The position numbers were made by a program, and so were the translations under genes. A stretch of 64,000 bases of DNA from Myxococcales bacterium (GTDB taxonomy: Bacteria; Myxococcota_A; Polyangia; Palsa-1104; JAEUJZ01): the NCBI GenBank assembly GCA_016794465.1, contig JAEUKA010000001.1, forward strand, positions 124,001 through 188,000, given 5' to 3'. Below, one piece after another: positions 37,736 to 46,853 of the stretch. How positions within the stretch are numbered: position 1 is the stretch's first letter; each line of letters starts with the position of its first letter. The notes beneath the pieces were generated by a model that was given only the letters and a program-made list of their open reading frames with translations, was not told where the DNA came from and made no database searches.

Positions 37736-38740
37736 CTAGCCGTGGCGGCGGGATGTTGAAACAAGGTGGAGTGCGCGTCGGAGACAACGGTCTGCTTGGC
37801 GGTGCTGAGCGAGGGCCGAGTACGCCACCGCGAGATTCAGCCAGCTGGGCTGGTGCTCGGGCTGCTCGGCCACGATCTCTTTGAGCAGCGCAACCGCTTC
37901 GTCGTAGCGTGCCGAGCTGAGCGCCGACAGTGCCCGGGTCTGCTTGGCTGGCTCGCGATGCGCCGGACGGGGACGAGCCGTGGCACTCTTGCGACGCACC
38001 GGGAGCGCATCGAGAAGCATCCGTTGCGACGGCGTACGACCCACCGGGAGCACTCGCCGTGGCTGTTGCGAGGACGGTACCGGCAGCTGAACGATCTGTG
38101 GCACGCGCGGGGCCGGCTTCCGAGTCGGCCTTGTCAGCGGGATCAGCTCGGCTGCCACCGCATCGGGAGTCCGCGAATCCAGCAGCACCGCCTCGAGCAG
38201 CGCCCCGCCCATCTCGCCACCATGGCGCACCACTTCCCGCAGCACCGCCGGAAGCTCATCCGCCGGAACAGCCGTCAGCAGGTCCTCGGTGGTTCGTCGC
38301 AGATCGTCTGCCGAAGCAATCGTCGAGAGCAGCTCAGCAACGGACCGAGCAATGAACTGCTCTGGATCTTGCAGCGAGACATCCGACGGCGGCGAGACAC
38401 CGAGATCCGCCAGAATCGCCAGCGCCCGTGCCTTCACCGCATCCGGACCAGCCGGCCTCGTCAGCAGCTTGTGCAGCCGCGTTGTCACTTCGGTCAAGTT
38501 CGTCCGGCGGAGCAGCTGTCCGGCCCACTCCGCTTCAGACTCGCTGCCCGATCCGAGCGCTCGCAGCAGCTGCGGAAACACCGCCGAGCCCGCCGTGGCC
38601 ACCATCGCCAGCAGCCGGTTTCGCTCGCCACCCGTCGGAAGCTGTCCCGAGCGGGCCCTTTGTAACGAGGCTGCTACCTCCAAAAGAGGCGCAAGCGCAA
38701 ACGGCGGGTCTTCGAGCGCGGACAGGGCAGCGAGTGTCAT
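37736..38740 (-). CDS. HEAT-like/TPR protein of unknown function
   Basis: 334 residues from ATG 38740, preceded by AGGAG. The N-terminal two thirds are short helical repeats (LLAMVATAGSAVFPQLLRAL, ARALAILADLG) resembling HEAT repeats. A Pro/Arg-rich linker leads to a C-terminal TPR pair (SSARYDEAVALLKEIVAEQPEHQPSWLNLAVAYSALAQHRQADRCL). Probably a cytoplasmic scaffold. The reading frame continues upstream to 39226 but that part is antisense to preT and has no ribosome site. Confidence 0.65.
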   Translation of the reverse strand: MTLAALSALEDPPFALAPLLEVAASLQRARSGQLPTGGERNRLLAMVATAGSAVFPQLLRALGSGSESEAEWAGQLLRRTNLTEVTTRLHKLLTRPAGPDAVKARALAILADLGVSPPSDVSLQDPEQFIARSVAELLSTIASADDLRRTTEDLLTAVPADELPAVLREVVRHGGEMGGALLEAVLLDSRTPDAVAAELIPLTRPTRKPAPRVPQIVQLPVPSSQQPRRVLPVGRTPSQRMLLDALPVRRKSATARPRPAHREPAKQTRALSALSSARYDEAVALLKEIVAEQPEHQPSWLNLAVAYSALAQHRQADRCLRRALHLVSTSRRHG

Positions 38741-38782
38741 GAAGGCTCCTACGCGAAACGACCGACTGAAGCACCAAGCTAC

Positions 38783-38799
38783 ATGACATATATGGTCAT
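38783..38799. promoter_or_regulatory. Inverted repeat in the preT upstream region
   Basis: ATGAC-ATATATG-GTCAT lies in the 147-base divergent region between the HEAT/TPR gene and preT. Short arms; an operator is possible but weakly supported. Confidence 0.25.
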
Positions 38800-38887
38800 T
38801 TCTCGTCAATCGTCTCGTGCCGGCGCGCTGACTCGGGCAGCGATTTTTGGGGCTGGACGGGTACGCTGCTGTGCTAGTTTCCCCGAC

Positions 38888-40213
38888 ATGATGGCCGAGA
38901 GTTTTCAACAAAAGGCGCTTGCTCGTGAGCTTCGCCCTGCGCTGTCGAAGGACGAGGCGCTCGCAGAGGCCAATCGCTGCCTGTTCTGTCACGACGCACC
39001 GTGTATGCGCGCCTGTCCGACCCACATTGATGTGCCGCTGTTCATTCGGCAGATTGCGACGAACAATCCCGGGGGCGCGGCGCGGACGATTCTTCAAGCC
39101 AACATCCTTGGGGCCAGCTGCGCGCGGGTCTGTCCGACGGAAGTATTGTGTGAAGGCGCTTGTGTGCTGACGGACCAGCATCGACCGATTCAGATTGGAC
39201 CGCTGCAGCGTCATGCCACCGACCATGCGATGGCAGTCAAGCAGCCGATTCTGACAGCGGGGCCGAAGCAGCCGGGATCAGTGGGAATCATCGGGGCGGG
39301 TCCGGCGGGACTGGCGTGTGCGGCAGAGCTTCTGCGGCTCGGCTACGAGTCGGTGATTTATGAAGCGGCGGAGCGACCCGGTGGACTCAACGCCTCCGGC
39401 GTGGCGCAGTACAAGATGACGCCCGAGGTTGCCCAAGCAGAGGTTGACTGGCTCGTTTCTGCCGGCGTCAACATTCGCTGCGGCGTCTCCGTCGGCAAAG
39501 ATGTCTCGGTGAGCGAGCTGGAGAGTCGTCACGATGCCCTCTTCATCGGCGTCGGCATGGGCGCCATTCCGGGCATCCAGATTGCCGGCGAAGAGCTTCC
39601 GGGGGTGTGGGATGGGCTCGATCTGATTGCGGCGCTCAAGCAGGGGGATCGCGAGGTGTTCGAGCTGCTGCGGGGCGCGCGGGTGGCGGTGATTGGCGGC
39701 GGCAATACTGCGATCGACGTGGTGACGCAGGCCAGTCGAGCTGGGGCCGCGAAGGTATGGCTGATCTATCGTCGAGGCCGCGAGCAGATGTCGGCCTACG
39801 CCCATGAAGTCGAGCTGGCCCGTGAGCATGGCGTCGAGCTGGTGCTGCATGCGGTGCCTCATCGCGTGGTCGGTCCGTCGCGGGGTCTGTCGCCACGCAC
39901 GAGCCGGGTCGCCGGGCTGGAGTTTGGCCGCAAGCTGCCCGACGGTGGAGAGCGACTGGAGACGCTGCCGGCGGACTTGGTGGTGCGGGCAACCGGGCAG
40001 AAGGGCGCTCGTCTGTTGGCCGAGCTACCGGTGCGCAGTGAGGGCGGGAAGGTGGTTGCTGACGAGGCCGGTCGAACCTCGAATCCGCGTTATTTTGCGG
40101 GCGGTGACTGTGTGTCGGGTGGCCAAGAGGTCGTCAATGCCGTCGCCGAAGGTCAGCGAGCGGCGCGCACGATCGCAGGCGAAGTGCTGTCGAAGCTTGG
40201 AGGGGCGCAGTAG
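38888..40213 (+). CDS. preT: Dihydropyrimidine dehydrogenase, NAD-linked FAD/Fe-S subunit PreT-like
   Basis: 442 residues from ATG 38888. N-terminal Fe-S domain (CLFCHDAPCMRACPTHIDVP and CARVCPTEVLCEGAC) followed by FAD binding (GIIGAGPAGLACAAELLRLGY, YEAAERPGGLN) and NADH binding (VAVIGGGNTAIDVVTQASR). It corresponds to the N-terminal part of eukaryotic DPD. It passes electrons to or from PreA, which follows after 17 bases. GltD-like proteins share the fold, but the adjacent PreA settles the assignment. Confidence 0.9.
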   Translation: MMAESFQQKALARELRPALSKDEALAEANRCLFCHDAPCMRACPTHIDVPLFIRQIATNNPGGAARTILQANILGASCARVCPTEVLCEGACVLTDQHRPIQIGPLQRHATDHAMAVKQPILTAGPKQPGSVGIIGAGPAGLACAAELLRLGYESVIYEAAERPGGLNASGVAQYKMTPEVAQAEVDWLVSAGVNIRCGVSVGKDVSVSELESRHDALFIGVGMGAIPGIQIAGEELPGVWDGLDLIAALKQGDREVFELLRGARVAVIGGGNTAIDVVTQASRAGAAKVWLIYRRGREQMSAYAHEVELAREHGVELVLHAVPHRVVGPSRGLSPRTSRVAGLEFGRKLPDGGERLETLPADLVVRATGQKGARLLAELPVRSEGGKVVADEAGRTSNPRYFAGGDCVSGGQEVVNAVAEGQRAARTIAGEVLSKLGGAQ

Positions 40214-40230
40214 CGCCGGAGGATTTCGCA

Positions 40231-41517
40231 ATGGCCGATCTGTCCGTCGATTTTTGTGGAATCAAGTCGCCCAACCCGTTCTGGCTCGCTTCGGCGCCGC
40301 CGACCAATACGGGTGACCAGATCATGCGGGCTTTCGACGCTGGCTGGGGTGGAGCGGTGTGGAAGACGCTGGGGCAGCCGATCGTCAATGTCTCGTCGCG
40401 CTACTCGTCGGTGGACTATGCCGGGCGACGGATGATGGGGCTGAACAACATCGAGCTCATCACCGACCGGCCCCTCGACGTGAACCTGAGAGAGATCAGC
40501 GAGGTGAAGAAGCGCTATCCCAAGCACGCGCTCATCGTGTCGCTGATGGTCGAGTCGAACCAGCAAGCGTGGCATGACATTGTGCGACGAGCCGAAGACG
40601 CGGGCGCCGACGGGCTAGAGCTGAACTTCGGCTGTCCACACGGGATGAGCGAGCGCGGCATGGGCTCTGCCGTCGGCCAGGTTCCGGACTACACCTGCCA
40701 GATCGTCAAGTGGGTCAAAGAGGTCGCGCGCACGCCGGTCATCGTCAAGCTGACTCCGAATGTCACCGACGTGACCTTTCCGGCGCGAGCGGCGGAGCAG
40801 GGTGGGGCGGACGCGATCTCGCTCATCAACACCATCAACTCGGTGACGGGCATTGATCTGGACTCGATGACGCCGCGACCATCTGTGCATGGTGCGTCGG
40901 CGCACGGCGGCTACTGCGGTCCGGCGGTGAAGCCGATTGCGCTGGCAATGGTGGCATCGGTGGCTCAGTCGGTGAAGGTGCCGATCTCGGGCATTGGCGG
41001 CATCGCCAGCTGGCAAGACGCGGCAGAGTTCATCTTGCTCGGCGCGTCGACGGTTCAGGTCTGTACGGCGGTGATGCACCACGGCTTCCGGATCGTGCTC
41101 GACATGATCGACGGACTGTCGGCCTACCTCGACAGCAAGGGCCTGCGCAGCGTCAGCGAGCTTGTCGGGCGCAGCGTGCCGACCTATCAGCGCTGGGAGC
41201 AGCTTGACCTCAACTACCGCGTCATCGCCGACGTGAAGCAGGACAAGTGCATCGGCTGTGGCGTCTGTTACGCCGCTTGTTACGACGGAGCACATCAGGC
41301 AATCGCTGTCAAGCCAGATCAGCGCGGTCGGTCGGTCGTCGAGATCCTCGAGCACAAGTGCGTCGGCTGTAACCTCTGTAGCCTGGTTTGTCCCGTCGAC
41401 GACTGCATCACCATGAAGCGCGTTGACCACTTCGGCGACGAGCGCTTGCCGTGGACGGAGTACAGCAAGAATCCGTCGGCCCATCCGCACGTGCGCTCGA
41501 ACCGTCACGATCAGTAG
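40231..41517 (+). CDS. preA: Dihydropyrimidine dehydrogenase subunit PreA
   Basis: 428 residues. A TIM barrel with FMN site (FWLASAPPTNT, VIVKLTPNVTD, GGIASWQDAAEFILLGAS) and catalytic Cys in LELNFGCPHGMSERGM. Two C-terminal 4Fe-4S clusters (CIGCGVCYAAC, CVGCNLCSLVCPV) follow, as in PreA and the C-terminal half of mammalian DPD. Reduces uracil and thymine with PreT, or runs in reverse. GGAGG lies ten bases before the ATG. Confidence 0.93.
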   Translation: MADLSVDFCGIKSPNPFWLASAPPTNTGDQIMRAFDAGWGGAVWKTLGQPIVNVSSRYSSVDYAGRRMMGLNNIELITDRPLDVNLREISEVKKRYPKHALIVSLMVESNQQAWHDIVRRAEDAGADGLELNFGCPHGMSERGMGSAVGQVPDYTCQIVKWVKEVARTPVIVKLTPNVTDVTFPARAAEQGGADAISLINTINSVTGIDLDSMTPRPSVHGASAHGGYCGPAVKPIALAMVASVAQSVKVPISGIGGIASWQDAAEFILLGASTVQVCTAVMHHGFRIVLDMIDGLSAYLDSKGLRSVSELVGRSVPTYQRWEQLDLNYRVIADVKQDKCIGCGVCYAACYDGAHQAIAVKPDQRGRSVVEILEHKCVGCNLCSLVCPVDDCITMKRVDHFGDERLPWTEYSKNPSAHPHVRSNRHDQ

Positions 41518-41519
41518 CG

Positions 41520-43007
41520 ATGGCGTCGTCGCTGATGCTGGTCGCGCAGGGGCTGCTTGGCCTGCTGCTGCTCGGTCTGTGGCTGCTACTTGTGGCAGCG
41601 AGCCTGCATGTGCTGCGACTGGGGCTGTGGGCGCTTCGCCACCCCGTCGAGAATGTCCAGCCACCGCCGCTCGATGAAGCAGCGCTGCCCAAGGTGACGG
41701 TCCAGCTGCCGATGCGCAACGAGCGCTTGGTGGCGGCGCGGGCGATTGGGGCGGCGTGTGCGCTCGACTGGCCACGGCAGCGGCTGCAGATCCAGGTGCT
41801 CGATGACTCGGACCCGACGGACGAGACGGTGCAAATCGTCGACGCCGAGGTGGCGCGGCATCAGCAGGCCGGCGTTGACATCGCGGTGGTGCGCCGTCCG
41901 GATCGTCGCAGCTTCAAAGCCGGGCATCTCGACTTTGCGCTGCCGCTGGCCAGTGGCGACTTTGTTGCAGTGCTGGATGTCGACTTCGTGCCGGCGCCGG
42001 ACTTTCTGCGGCAACTGTTGCCAGTGCTCGTCGCAGAGCCGCAGCTTGCGTTTGTCCAAGGTCGCTGGTCGTTCCTCAATGAGTCCGAGAGCCTGCTGCT
42101 CACCGTCCAGGCGCTGATCTTGCATGGCCTGTTCCTCGTCGAGCAGTCGTACCTGTCGGCGCAAAAGCAGCCGGTGCAGTTCAATGGCTCGGGCGGAGTC
42201 TGGCGGACGGAAGCGCTGCGGCGAGCCGGTGGTTTTGTTGGACCTGAAACGAATCACGCAGCTTCGGTGACGGAGGATCTCGATCTCTCATATCGGGTTC
42301 GCTTGCTCGGCTATCGGTCGCTGACGCTGCCATCGGTCGCTGTCCCGACGGAGCTTCCCGAGCGGATGGCAGCCTTTCGCAGTCAGCAGAAGCGCTGGGT
42401 TCGCGGTGGTGCGCAGGTGCTGCGGAGCCTGCTCGGTAAGCTGCTGGCGCCGGGTCGATCGATGGGTGAGCGTGCCACGATGCTGCTTCACCTGTTGCGA
42501 CACGCGCGGCAGCCGTATCTGGCGCTGGCGCTCCTTTTTTTGCCACTTTCGCCGCTTGGGCTGGTACCGACGCTGTTTTCCCCACCGGGAGGGCTGCTGT
42601 CCGCCGTGCTCGCTGTGTGGCTATCGGTGTCGGTCTATTACGGAGCGGCGCTGCGGCGGCTCGGTCGCTCGGTGCTGCCGGCGCTGTTTCTCTCGCCGGT
42701 GGTGATGGCGCTGTCGATGGGGCTGTGTGTCGCGCTGACCGTCGAGCTGTTCCGAGGCGTGCTGACCTCTCGGCAGGTGGCGGAGTTTGTGCGGACGCCC
42801 AAGACCGGCGGGCAAAAGCAAAAAAGTGGGCAGTATCGACCGGTGTTCGATCGCCTGGCGCGGCTGGAGGTGATCATCGGAGTCGCGTATCTCGGGCTGG
42901 CGGGGCTGCTGCTTGTGCGCGGCGAGGTGCTGACCGCGCTCGGCTTTGCGGTGCTGATTGGGTCAGGCCTGCTGTGGGTCGGTGGCGGCAGCTTGCGGAA
43001 GCTGTAG
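41520..43007 (+). CDS. Membrane glycosyltransferase family 2, cellulose/mannan synthase-like
   Basis: 495 residues from ATG 41520, two bases after preA. One N-terminal membrane helix, then a GT-A domain with VTVQLPMRNERLVAARAIGA, DDSDPTDET, DVDFVP (DxD-like), TEDLDLSYR (catalytic TED) and QQKRW. Four or so C-terminal membrane helices follow. This is the processive beta-glycan synthase pattern (CslA-like glucomannan synthases are the nearest type). No BcsB or PilZ partner is nearby; product unknown. Confidence 0.82.
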   Translation: MASSLMLVAQGLLGLLLLGLWLLLVAASLHVLRLGLWALRHPVENVQPPPLDEAALPKVTVQLPMRNERLVAARAIGAACALDWPRQRLQIQVLDDSDPTDETVQIVDAEVARHQQAGVDIAVVRRPDRRSFKAGHLDFALPLASGDFVAVLDVDFVPAPDFLRQLLPVLVAEPQLAFVQGRWSFLNESESLLLTVQALILHGLFLVEQSYLSAQKQPVQFNGSGGVWRTEALRRAGGFVGPETNHAASVTEDLDLSYRVRLLGYRSLTLPSVAVPTELPERMAAFRSQQKRWVRGGAQVLRSLLGKLLAPGRSMGERATMLLHLLRHARQPYLALALLFLPLSPLGLVPTLFSPPGGLLSAVLAVWLSVSVYYGAALRRLGRSVLPALFLSPVVMALSMGLCVALTVELFRGVLTSRQVAEFVRTPKTGGQKQKSGQYRPVFDRLARLEVIIGVAYLGLAGLLLVRGEVLTALGFAVLIGSGLLWVGGGSLRKL

Positions 43008-43044
43008 TTGCGGCTCCCAGTTTGTTGAATTGAGTCAGTGATGA

Positions 43045-43839
43045 CTAGGCGCTGGAGGTCGAGGGCGCAGCGGGCACTGGCGGTGGTTCGGGGTCGGGCG
43101 TGGCCACGGCGGCTTCCCCAAGTGCCTGCTTGGCGCGACGACCAAACGGGGTGTGAGGATAAGCAGCAGCTCGCTCGTAGCGACGACGCGCTTCGGTCGG
43201 CTTGTGCTCGGCCTTGGCGACCTCACCCAGCCAAAACCAGCGCTCGGCGGTGCGCCCGGGATCGACCTGCCACTCGGGATCGAACTGCAGCGACACCGAC
43301 TCTTCCTCACTGCGCAGCGCCGACAGCAGGGCGGCCTCCGCCGCTTGATAGCTCTGCCGATGCAGCTCGGCGATTCCGCGAGTGCCACTGATGCAGGCCG
43401 ACAGCAGTGGATCTCGGCACGCGCCATCGTCCCCAAGCAGCAGCTCAACGGCATCATCGAGGTGACCGACCGCATCATGCGGATTACCTAAAAATACCAA
43501 TGTATACGCCCGGTTGTTGAGCCACAGCGCGACCTCGGTCGGACTGAGCTGCTGAAGCTGCACGCGATCCAGCTCTTCCAGCGCCTGCCGATGATCACTG
43601 ACCGCATTGAGCGCACAGGCGAGGTTGATGCGCAGCAGCTGCTCTTCGCGAACGGGCAGATTGCGAGCAAGCGCCACGTGGTAATAGCGAATCAGCAGCG
43701 CGGGGTCGTCACTCGGCAGACTTGGCCCCAGCTCATCGTCATTGTGCTCGGTAAGCAGCAGTGCCGAGCGGTTGCGCTCGTGACTGGTCAGCGCCGCAAT
43801 CACGGTCACCCAGACAAGCAGGAAGAAGATTCCCAGCAC
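43045..43839 (-). CDS. Membrane-anchored TPR protein
   Basis: 264 residues from GTG 43839. An N-terminal hydrophobic anchor (LGIFFLLVWVTVIAAL) is followed by helical TPR units (LLRINLACALNAVSDHRQALEELDR, ALWLNNRAYTLVFLGNPHDAVGHLDDA, EAALLSALRSEEE, RRRYERAAAYPHTPFGRRA). The tail is Pro-rich. Function unknown. Confidence 0.65.
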   Translation of the reverse strand: MLGIFFLLVWVTVIAALTSHERNRSALLLTEHNDDELGPSLPSDDPALLIRYYHVALARNLPVREEQLLRINLACALNAVSDHRQALEELDRVQLQQLSPTEVALWLNNRAYTLVFLGNPHDAVGHLDDAVELLLGDDGACRDPLLSACISGTRGIAELHRQSYQAAEAALLSALRSEEESVSLQFDPEWQVDPGRTAERWFWLGEVAKAEHKPTEARRRYERAAAYPHTPFGRRAKQALGEAAVATPDPEPPPVPAAPSTSSA

Positions 43840-43887
43840 GACCCTATGTTACCCCGAGGGAATGCCCGTGCGGACCGGCGATCTCGC

Positions 43888-44226
43888 TTAGCGGAGCTGA
43901 AGCTTGATCGGCCGTGACAACAGCGACGACAGCGCTTGCTCCAGCGTGGCTGTGAGCTCTGCCTCGCCAACCTTCCAGACGTTGCCGTCCGCGTCTGGAT
44001 TGAAGTGCCACGCCTTGCGCTGGGCAGCCATCCAGATCTGTCTGGCGGCACGGTGGCGGTTGATGACGATCTTTTGGCCCGAAGCCAGCGTCAGGTTGAG
44101 CACATCGCCGGCCATCTCGACCTCGACCTCATCGGGATCGAACACCGACACGGCTCGCTCGAGTCGCCGCAGCATCGCGTCGGCAACTTTGTCAAACTCA
44201 GCGTCCTGTTTTTCGCGTGGATTCAT
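43888..44226 (-). CDS. cyaY: Frataxin-like iron donor CyaY
   Basis: 112 residues with the frataxin fold: acidic helix (AEFDKVADAMLRRLERAV), strands VEVEMAGDVLNLTLASGQKIVINRH, and ARQIWMAAQRKAWHFNPD, then the final helix. Matches bacterial CyaY, which modulates IscS/IscU iron-sulphur assembly. No isc gene is adjacent; it lies downstream of pheST on the same strand with a 75-base gap. Confidence 0.85.
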   Translation of the reverse strand: MNPREKQDAEFDKVADAMLRRLERAVSVFDPDEVEVEMAGDVLNLTLASGQKIVINRHRAARQIWMAAQRKAWHFNPDADGNVWKVGEAELTATLEQALSSLLSRPIKLQLR

Positions 44227-44301
44227 GGCAGGGCCAACCTAGCGCTAAACTGAGCGCTCGAATACAGCTGAAATGTCACCGGCTTGCACCTGTAGCGCGG
44301 C

Positions 44302-46839
44302 TTACTGGCGGAGCTGGAGCGAGAACTTGGCGCCGAGGTGACTTATCACCCGCTGATGCGCTTTGTGGACTTCCTCATCGGTCAGCGTGCGCTCGTCGGA
44401 GCGATAGGTCAGGCTGAACAGCAGGCCTTTCTGTCCCGTCGGCACGTGCCCCGGCTGCCGATAGTCTTCAAGCAGTGACACCCCGCGCAGCAGCGGCTCG
44501 CCCGCGTGCCAAAGAGTGTCCATCAACCTCGCCGCCTCGACCTTGTCATCGACAAAGAACGACAGATCGCGGCTGGCCCCGGGGAAGCGAGACGGCGCGA
44601 CATACGGCTGCTTTTCGATCGGCAGCGCTGGCACGACCAGCTCCAGCGCAAAGGCCGGGTTCGGTAGATCGTGCGACTTTTGCTGATCAGGGTGCAGCTC
44701 GCCGAATACGCCCAGCAGCTCGCCGCTCTGCGCCGCCACCACTGCCGCCGCTGCTCCGGGATGCAGCATCGGCGCTTCGTTTTCTGTCGCCACTCGGATG
44801 AACACCGCTCGCGGCCCCGCTTCACTTGACGGCTGCAAGCACAGCTTCAGACCCAGCCCGTCGAGTAGCTGCTCACACAGGCCCTTCACGTCGAAAAAAT
44901 CGAGCGCATCGCTTGCCGTCGGCTTCAAAAAGTGATCGCGGTGGCCATACAGCACGGCTGCGACGTGGGTTCGCTCCGTCGGCAGCAGCTCGCCTGGTGA
45001 CGAGGGCAAGAAGACCTCACCGACCTCGAACAGCCGAATGTCGGTCTGACCGTGCGCGAGGTTTTGACGCAGCAGCTCGACGAGCCCAGGCAGCAGTCGC
45101 GTTCGCAGCACCGACAGCTCTTCTCGCAGCGGATTGTCGAGAAGGTGCGGTCGGGTCGCCTGTTTGCCTTCACCAAGCCGCACGCGCTCGGGACTGGTCA
45201 TCGAAAACAACAGCACTTCCGACAGGCCCAGCGACGCACACAGCAGCCGTGCCCGATCGGCGTTGCGATAGATGGTCATGCCCTTGGTGGGCGGCGGCGG
45301 CTCGGCCATCGCCAGCCTCGGCAGCGTCATCGGAAGGTGCGCAAGTCCATAGATCCGCGCCACTTCCTCGATGAGATCGATCTCGCGCGAAAGATCTGGC
45401 CGGCGCGTCGGCACTTCGACGTGAAGCAGCTGGCCGTCGAACGTCACGCCAAGCCCGAGCGCCTCGAGACAGTCCTTTTGCGTCGCTGTCGGGATCGCCA
45501 ACCCCAAGATCGCTGTCGTCCGCTCTGGTCGCAGCGTCAGCTTCTGCGTCGGAATCTTGTGCCGGTAGACATCCGTCGGCGGTGCCGCCAAGCGACCACC
45601 GGACAGCTTCACGATCAGCTCGGCACAAGCGTCCGCGACCTCGGGCAGAGCGCTCGGATCGGTGCCGCGCTCAAAGCGATGTGACGCCTCGGTATGGAGC
45701 TTGAGCCGCTTTGAGGTCCGACGGACCCTCGCCGGGGAAAAGTAGGCGCACTCCAGCAGCACGTCCGTCGTCGTTTCACCGACTTCCGAGGTCTGTCCGC
45801 CCATCACACCAGCGACGGCAACGCCCTGCTCTACGTCGGCAATCAGCAAGTCCTCGGGAAGCAGCTCTCGGTCTTGTCCGTCGAGGGTCTTGAGCTTTTC
45901 GCCCGCCTTGGCCCGCCGAATCATCAGCTGCTGGCCGGCCAGCTTGCCCAGATCGAACGCGTGCAGGGGATGACCAAACTGCAGCAGCGCCAGGTTGGTC
46001 GCATCGACGACATTCGACAGCGCGCGAACCCCCAGCCGCTGCAGTCGCAGCCGATAAAACAGCGGGCTCTTGTGGACACGTACGCCGGTCAGTCGGTGCG
46101 CAAAGTAACGCGGACAGCCTTCGGGATCTTCGACCACGATTCTCGGGGCTTTTTCGAAGTGCTCGGGAGAGTCACAATCTCGGCAATGAACCGGATCAGC
46201 GAACCAGCCCAGCACCGTGCGCGGATCTGTCGAGGTTGGCTTGAGTCGCACTCCTTCGTGACGGAACAGCGCCGCAATCTCGCGTGCGACGCCGATATGC
46301 CCGAGCAGATCGGGGCGATTCGGCGTGATATCCAGCTCGAACACGAAGTCAGGCAGTCCGGCGGCCTGCGCAAAGTCGGCGCCAATCGCGATACCGTCCT
46401 CGGGAGCCAGGATCAAGATTCCGCCGTGATCTTCGGACAGCCCAAGCTCGTCCTCGGCACACAGCATGCCTGGCGATGGTACGCCACGCACTTCCCGAAC
46501 GCTCAGCGTCATCCCCGACGGCAGCGTTGCACCCGGTCGCGCCCACACCAGTCGTGGCGACGACAGCGGCTCGCCGGGACTCGGCACATTCGGCGCCCCA
46601 CAGACCACCTGCGTCACTTCTTTGCCGTCGAAGACATCGACCAGCGTCAGCTTGTCCGCTTTCGGATGGGGCCGCTTGCCTCGAACCTCGACGACGATTG
46701 CGCCGCTTAGACCCTTGCCAATCGGATGAATGGCATCGACGGCCACGCCCGAGACACTGAGCCTTTCGGCAACCGCCTGCGGACTGATTCCCGCCGGAAG
46801 ATCGAGAAGCTCACAGAGCCAGTTCCAAGAAACCTTCAT
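44302..46839 (-). CDS. pheT: Phenylalanine--tRNA ligase beta subunit
   Basis: 845 residues: N-terminal MKVSWNWLCELLDLP, the EMAP-like tRNA-binding domain (IVVEVRGKRPHPKADKLTLV), B3/B4 editing domain (AHRLTGVRVHKSPLFYRLR), B5 domain (SREIDLIEEVARIYGL) and the inactive synthetase-like core. A C-terminal ferredoxin-fold anticodon-binding domain (PSRFPGASRDLSFFVDD) closes it. GAGGAG precedes the ATG; 14 bases separate it from pheS. Confidence 0.96.
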   Translation of the reverse strand: MKVSWNWLCELLDLPAGISPQAVAERLSVSGVAVDAIHPIGKGLSGAIVVEVRGKRPHPKADKLTLVDVFDGKEVTQVVCGAPNVPSPGEPLSSPRLVWARPGATLPSGMTLSVREVRGVPSPGMLCAEDELGLSEDHGGILILAPEDGIAIGADFAQAAGLPDFVFELDITPNRPDLLGHIGVAREIAALFRHEGVRLKPTSTDPRTVLGWFADPVHCRDCDSPEHFEKAPRIVVEDPEGCPRYFAHRLTGVRVHKSPLFYRLRLQRLGVRALSNVVDATNLALLQFGHPLHAFDLGKLAGQQLMIRRAKAGEKLKTLDGQDRELLPEDLLIADVEQGVAVAGVMGGQTSEVGETTTDVLLECAYFSPARVRRTSKRLKLHTEASHRFERGTDPSALPEVADACAELIVKLSGGRLAAPPTDVYRHKIPTQKLTLRPERTTAILGLAIPTATQKDCLEALGLGVTFDGQLLHVEVPTRRPDLSREIDLIEEVARIYGLAHLPMTLPRLAMAEPPPPTKGMTIYRNADRARLLCASLGLSEVLLFSMTSPERVRLGEGKQATRPHLLDNPLREELSVLRTRLLPGLVELLRQNLAHGQTDIRLFEVGEVFLPSSPGELLPTERTHVAAVLYGHRDHFLKPTASDALDFFDVKGLCEQLLDGLGLKLCLQPSSEAGPRAVFIRVATENEAPMLHPGAAAAVVAAQSGELLGVFGELHPDQQKSHDLPNPAFALELVVPALPIEKQPYVAPSRFPGASRDLSFFVDDKVEAARLMDTLWHAGEPLLRGVSLLEDYRQPGHVPTGQKGLLFSLTYRSDERTLTDEEVHKAHQRVISHLGAKFSLQLRQ

Positions 46840-46853
46840 CGCACACTCCTCGA

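Noticed and set aside
38741..39226. Upstream extension of the HEAT/TPR gene
   Set aside because: The extension is antisense to preT and an AGGAG-supported ATG exists at 38740.
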